Assembly: GCA_946480595.1 (NCBI GenBank)
Contig: CAMLKC010000054.1
Location: forward strand, 1 to 6,769
Source: an uncultured Candidatus Saccharibacteria bacterium
GTDB taxonomy: Bacteria > Patescibacteria > Saccharimonadia > Saccharimonadales > CAMLKC01
Direction of reading: 5' to 3'
Length of the DNA stretch: 6,769 nucleotides
The position numbers and the translations under genes are program-made. Shown here piece by piece: positions 4,634-6,769 of the stretch; position 1 is the first letter of the stretch; each line of letters opens with the position of its first letter. Below the pieces are notes generated by a model, which saw only the letters and a program-made list of their open reading frames with translations, was not told where the DNA came from and ran no database searches.

Positions 4634-5740
4634 ATGAGTAAACGTGATTATTACGAAGTTCTAGGTGTATCAAAAAGCGCCAGCGCCGACGAAATAAAGA
4701 AGGCGTTTCGTAAGGCTGCCGTTCAACACCACCCGGACAAAGAAGGTGGTGATGAGGCGAAGTTCAAAGAAATCAACGAAGCCTACGAGGTTCTAAAAGA
4801 CCAGCAAAAGCGCCAGCGCTACGACCAATTCGGCCACGCCGGCGTGGGCGGTGATGCAGGTGGTGGCGCAGGGTACGCTGATGGCAATCCGTTTGGTGGC
4901 TTTGGTGGCAACCAGAACGTTCACTTCGACTTTGGAAACGGCGATCTTGGCGATATTTTCGGCCAGTTCTTTGGCGGCGGCCGAGGTGCCGACTCTGGTC
5001 CTAAGCGCGGCCGCGATGTTGAGACGACCGTCGCGCTGACCTTCGAACAGGCTGTTTTTGGCGTTGAAGAAGAGCTGGCACTCGATATGGAAGACGAGTG
5101 CGAACACTGTCACGGCACGACTGTCGAACCAGGCCACAGCATGAAGACCTGTCCTACCTGTAAGGGCGCGGGCCAGCAGACTCGTGTCATGAACACGATC
5201 TTCGGCCAAATCCAGCAAGCGGTCACCTGTGAAACCTGTAAAGGTGCTGGCAAAGTTCCAGAAAAAATCTGTACTGTCTGTAAGGGTAAGGGAACGCAGC
5301 GCCGTAAGCAAAAGCTGACTCTCAAGGTTCCGGCTGGCATTGATGACGGTGCGACAATCCGTCTCAAGGAACGCGGCGAAGCCATCGGTGGTGGAACCCG
5401 GGGTGACCTATATGTTCACGTCCGCGTAAAAGCACACAAAAAGTTCACACGCGAAGGCGATATTATCCTTAGCGAAGAGCATATTTCAATGATTGATGCC
5501 GCGCTTGGAACCGAAATTGATGTTGAAACCGTTGACGGGACGATTCGCATGAAAATCCCTGCCGGCACCCAAAGTGGCACCGACTTCAAGCTGACTGGCC
5601 ATGGCGTTCCACACCTACGTGGCAGCAGCCGGGGTGCGCACATCGTAAGTGTTATTGTCGATACGCCAACCAAGCTGACAAAAAAGCAAAAAGAACTACT
5701 AGAACAGTTCGGCGGAGCTAAAAAGCGCGGGATTTTCTAG
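4634..5740 (+). CDS. dnaJ: Chaperone protein DnaJ (type I / class A Hsp40)
   Basis: This complete 368-residue DnaJ is the co-chaperone that delivers unfolded proteins to DnaK and stimulates its ATPase in the cytoplasm. The J domain (about 4-68) has the essential HPD at 33-35, and ends with the YDQFGHAG that leads into a Gly/Phe-rich linker (70-118). The zinc domain has four Cys pairs: C156/C159, C173/C176, C199/C202 and C213/C216. Repeats 2-4 keep CxxCxGxG, but the first is CEHCHGTT, with Thr in place of the last Gly. The substrate-binding C-terminal domains run from about 222 to 350, ending in KKRGIF. Neither grpE nor dnaK adjoins it; it is monocistronic. The ATG at 4634 begins MSKRDYYEVLGV, exactly at the J domain. 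A CIRCE site suggests HrcA control. The stop shares CTAG with the opposing acetyltransferase gene. Confidence 0.97.
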   Translation: MSKRDYYEVLGVSKSASADEIKKAFRKAAVQHHPDKEGGDEAKFKEINEAYEVLKDQQKRQRYDQFGHAGVGGDAGGGAGYADGNPFGGFGGNQNVHFDFGNGDLGDIFGQFFGGGRGADSGPKRGRDVETTVALTFEQAVFGVEEELALDMEDECEHCHGTTVEPGHSMKTCPTCKGAGQQTRVMNTIFGQIQQAVTCETCKGAGKVPEKICTVCKGKGTQRRKQKLTLKVPAGIDDGATIRLKERGEAIGGGTRGDLYVHVRVKAHKKFTREGDIILSEEHISMIDAALGTEIDVETVDGTIRMKIPAGTQSGTDFKLTGHGVPHLRGSSRGAHIVSVIVDTPTKLTKKQKELLEQFGGAKKRGIF

Positions 5741-5748
5741 TCCGTCGC
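5725..5748. terminator. Imperfect hairpin across the dnaJ / acetyltransferase stop overlap
   Basis: GCGCGGGA (5725-5732) and TCCGTCGC (5741-5748) pair as 3 + 3 base pairs around a central 2-by-2 mismatch, with loop TTTTCTAG. The loop holds the shared CTAG, which gives TAG stops on both strands (5738-5740 plus, 5739-5737 minus). The arrangement mirrors the hairpin at 3714-3736 (stops in or beside the loop, TTTT in the loop) but the stem is weaker and no T-tract follows. Confidence 0.4.
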
Positions 5749-6222
5749 GACAAAGTGCTTAAGATAATACGTCCGCGCTTGAGTAGGTGCTGTTTTTCTG
5801 GGACGCGCCGGTCCGATCGCTTTGTAGCCGTTAGCTATGTGAAGGCGAACCGACGCATCATTATCATTCTGAATGGACAACGACGCGCCTTTGTCACCAT
5901 GCGCTTTAACTTTGGACTCACTGTACTCTAGCAGCCTGGTCGCAAGACCCTGTCGGCGATAGTCGGGTAGTACAAAAAGGCTGCCGATTTCCGGGTACGG
6001 CGAAAGAGCGCGGTTTTCGGGCAGGTTTGACCCCTGCCAACGAATGAGCTGAATAGCGACGATCTTCCCGTCTACAAAAGCGCCAGAATAAAGATACAGT
6101 CCTTTCTCCTGTTTTGCCAGACGTTTTTTATGCGCATTTGGTGATGCTTCAGGAAAAGAGGCTTCAAGCTCGGGCAGATCGTGCTGTGTGAGCGAGCGAA
6201 ACGTAACTGACGTATGAGTCAT
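5737..6222 (-). CDS. GNAT family N-acetyltransferase
   Basis: This 161-residue single-domain protein belongs to the GNAT fold, which transfers an acetyl group from acetyl-CoA to an amine. Motif A is clear: EIGSLFVLPDYRRQGLATRL (about 78-97), with RRQGLA (89-94) as the Q/RxxGxG/A loop that binds the CoA pyrophosphate. It is followed by the usual helix and by a motif B-like segment SIQNDNDASVRLHIANGYKA (116-135), in which the Asn and the NGY are typical. The substrate cannot be predicted; relatives acetylate small molecules, antibiotics or protein N-termini. The ATG at 6222 is supported by the promoter directly before it. The gene overlaps dnaJ tail to tail by 4 bases and is divergent from the ATP-grasp-like gene. 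Confidence 0.85.
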   Translation of the reverse strand: MTHTSVTFRSLTQHDLPELEASFPEASPNAHKKRLAKQEKGLYLYSGAFVDGKIVAIQLIRWQGSNLPENRALSPYPEIGSLFVLPDYRRQGLATRLLEYSESKVKAHGDKGASLSIQNDNDASVRLHIANGYKAIGPARPRKTAPTQARTYYLKHFVATD

Positions 6223-6231
6223 TATGCAGCT

Positions 6232-6260
6232 ATGGTATAAATTCAGTGCACATGTGTCAA
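6232..6260 (-). promoter_or_regulatory. Predicted promoter of the acetyltransferase gene
   Basis: On the minus strand a perfect TTGACA (6260-6255) is followed after 17 bases by TACCAT (6237-6232, 4 of 6); TATACC (6239-6234) is an overlapping alternative with a 15-base spacer. The -10 box ends 9 bases before the ATG at 6222, too close for a Shine-Dalgarno sequence. Confidence 0.5.
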
Positions 6261-6277
6261 TCGATTTTTTAAAGATA

Positions 6278-6286
6278 TGGTATAGT
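6278..6286 (+). promoter_or_regulatory. Extended -10 promoter of the ATP-grasp-like gene
   Basis: TGG-TATAGT (6278-6286) is an extended -10 element with no good -35 at the right distance, which extended -10 promoters tolerate. Transcription would start close to 6293, the A of the second of two nearby ATGs (6287 and 6293). A second extended -10-like string, TGG-TATAAA, lies at 6233-6241 and could serve a longer transcript. Confidence 0.5.
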
Positions 6287-6292
6287 ATGCCT

Positions 6293-6694
6293 ATGTACGA
6301 GCTTTCTTATGGTGACTTGCCAGACCTTAAAATATCTACCCGCATGATCGCAAAAGAACTGCTGGACCGCGGTTATCCGGTTCATGGTTTTTTGTCGTCG
6401 AAAGGGTTACTTGAGGTAACGCTGCCCGACTCTCCTGTCGTTATGCGGATTTACAGCGTGATAGACGAGTCGATGAGCTTTATATCGGGCCGGATTATCG
6501 CGGGCAACAAGCAGGTGACAAACGCCATTGTCGCGCGCTTAGGTATTGCGGTTCCGGACGAGTTGTATGTCGTCCTATGTTCTCACCAAGGAGCTTCCCA
6601 AGGCCGAATCCGTCTTGCGCCGCGCTTACAACAGCGCTCGGGCCGACACCCGGATCCGGCAGAACCTGGCGTTGGTCGTCGGTCTGCAGGGTAG
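6293..6694 (+). CDS. N-terminal part of a probable ATP-grasp ligase, running into foreign DNA
   Basis: Only about 90-94 residues (to roughly base 6570) are native. They end in SFISGRIIAGNKQVTNAIVA followed by RLGIAVPDELYV, the pattern S..G..IA.nK..T..ll...GI.vP that opens the ATP-grasp fold in cyanophycin-synthetase-like and glutathione- or D-Ala-ligase-like enzymes. The earlier part (MYELSYGDLPDLKISTRMIA) would be the pre-ATP-grasp domain. Such enzymes join a carboxylate to an amine using ATP. The ATP-binding core is not in the window, so the call rests on the entry motif only. From about 6570 this frame becomes low-complexity nonsense up to a stop at 6692-6694, while a TadD-like frame is open beside it. 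The start at 6293 is chosen from the extended -10 box; 6287 is nearly equal, and 6224 would lie before that promoter. Confidence 0.5.
   Translation: MYELSYGDLPDLKISTRMIAKELLDRGYPVHGFLSSKGLLEVTLPDSPVVMRIYSVIDESMSFISGRIIAGNKQVTNAIVARLGIAVPDELYVVLCSHQGASQGRIRLAPRLQQRSGRHPDPAEPGVGRRSAG
6556..6575. other. Chimeric junction, right side
   Basis: Up to about 6563 the frame of base 6293 encodes a sensible ATP-grasp-type start (GIAVPDELYV). From about 6567 a different frame encodes a sensible TPR protein (SSYVLTKELPKAESVLRRAY). The downstream DNA is visibly richer in GC and in alphaproteobacterial-style codons (CTC, GCC, CGG, GTC). No transposon end or repeat marks the join. Assembly chimera is the likeliest cause. 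Confidence 0.7.
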
Positions 6695-6769
6695 ATTCGA
6701 CGAAGCCGAGAGCATCGTGAGGGCCGATTTGCCGGCCGATGAAGCAGAGGCCAATGTCGCTTATTTGAA
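6567..6769 (+). CDS. TadD-like TPR protein fragment (Flp/Tad pilus), probably alphaproteobacterial
   Basis: The frame of base 6567 is open to the end of the window and encodes YVLTKELPKAESVLRRAY, then ADTRIRQNLALVVGLQGRFD, then EAESIVRADLPADEAEANVA and YL. This matches the C-terminal part of TadD proteins of Rhizobiales and relatives, where R(V/I)RQNLALV.GLQGRF.EAE..., ADLP.(D/E)EA.ANVAYL is a hallmark. TadD is a TPR lipoprotein of the Tad/Flp pilus system that helps secretin assembly. Only about 66 residues are present. The upstream portion is replaced by the Patescibacteria gene, so the gene has no start here (the ATG at 6567 is a coincidence of the join or an internal Met), and it runs off the window. 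It does not belong to the genome of the other genes, in my reading. Confidence 0.7.
   Translation, partial: MSSYVLTKELPKAESVLRRAYNSARADTRIRQNLALVVGLQGRFDEAESIVRADLPADEAEANVAYL

Noticed and set aside
4515..4673. An N-terminal extension of 53 residues for the minus-strand tail-like protein, from an ATG at 4673
   Set aside because: It would overlap the dnaJ start, its promoter and the CIRCE site, and the recognised N-terminal module begins at the ATG at 4514. The pair of CxxC-like cysteines in it (CPEC) comes from reading the regulatory region.
4793..5311. Minus-strand open frame of 172 codons inside dnaJ
   Set aside because: It is antisense to the Gly/Phe-rich and zinc-finger part of dnaJ; the composition (many Ala, Thr, Phe, Val) mirrors that of the sense codons.
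6249..6256. 8-base palindrome CACATGTG in the divergent acetyltransferase/ATP-grasp gap
   Set aside because: Short palindromes of this size are common by chance and it matches no operator I can name; it partly overlaps the -35 box but evidence is too thin.
6570..6694. C-terminal part of the ATP-grasp-like frame (Arg/Gly/Gln-rich tail)
   Set aside because: It is an out-of-frame reading of the TadD-like gene beyond the join, not a real protein domain.
1..6769. CRISPR array, tRNA, rRNA, insertion sequence or defence system
   Set aside because: No regularly spaced repeats, cloverleaf-like or rRNA-like stretch, transposase or terminal inverted repeats could be seen, and gene-free gaps are all about 120 bases or less.

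Overview
The window looks like a stretch of a Patescibacteria/CPR genome, most likely Saccharibacteria (TM7). That placement is inferred from gene content and gene style, not proven: a small surface or tail-like protein opening with the RLPVPGSDDNTWGEILNDFL-type module, a compact GlcD-like flavoprotein, short divergent and convergent intergenic gaps, and promoters that sit almost on the start codons. TGA is used as a normal stop (radC and the gene after it), so the standard bacterial code fits and the UGA-Gly codes of Gracilibacteria/SR1 do not. Both ends appear to be joined to unrelated DNA. Bases 1 to about 74 read as a NeuC-type epimerase fragment. Bases from about 6565 to the end read as an alphaproteobacterial TadD-like TPR protein in a different frame from the gene they interrupt. 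These look like chimeric joins, probably from assembly.

Layout: (1) 3-74, NeuC-like scrap; (2) 74-562, C-terminal two thirds of a carbon-nitrogen hydrolase; (3) 566-991 (-), PPC/DUF296 protein; (4) 1054-3729 (+), a three-gene operon of radC, an unknown 92-residue protein and an FAD-binding oxidase; (5) 3726-4514 (-), a phage-tail-like or surface beta-sandwich protein; (6) 4634-5740 (+), dnaJ under a CIRCE operator; (7) 5737-6222 (-), a GNAT acetyltransferase; (8) 6293 to about 6565 (+), the N-terminus of a probable ATP-grasp ligase, cut by the right-hand join; (9) about 6567-6769 (+), TadD-like fragment.

Transcription strictly alternates between strands, in convergent and divergent pairs. 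Convergent genes end within 3 bases of each other or share a 4-base stop overlap, and two of these ends carry a hairpin formed by the last codons. Divergent genes share gaps of about 60-120 bases holding back-to-back promoters. The first gene of each transcription unit has a -10 box only 6-10 bases before its ATG, suggesting leaderless mRNAs, whereas the two downstream operon genes have clear Shine-Dalgarno sequences. The functions are mostly housekeeping and stress-related (DnaJ, RadC, acetyltransferase, flavoprotein). I see no defence system, CRISPR array, tRNA, rRNA or insertion sequence. No gene-free stretch exceeds about 120 bases.
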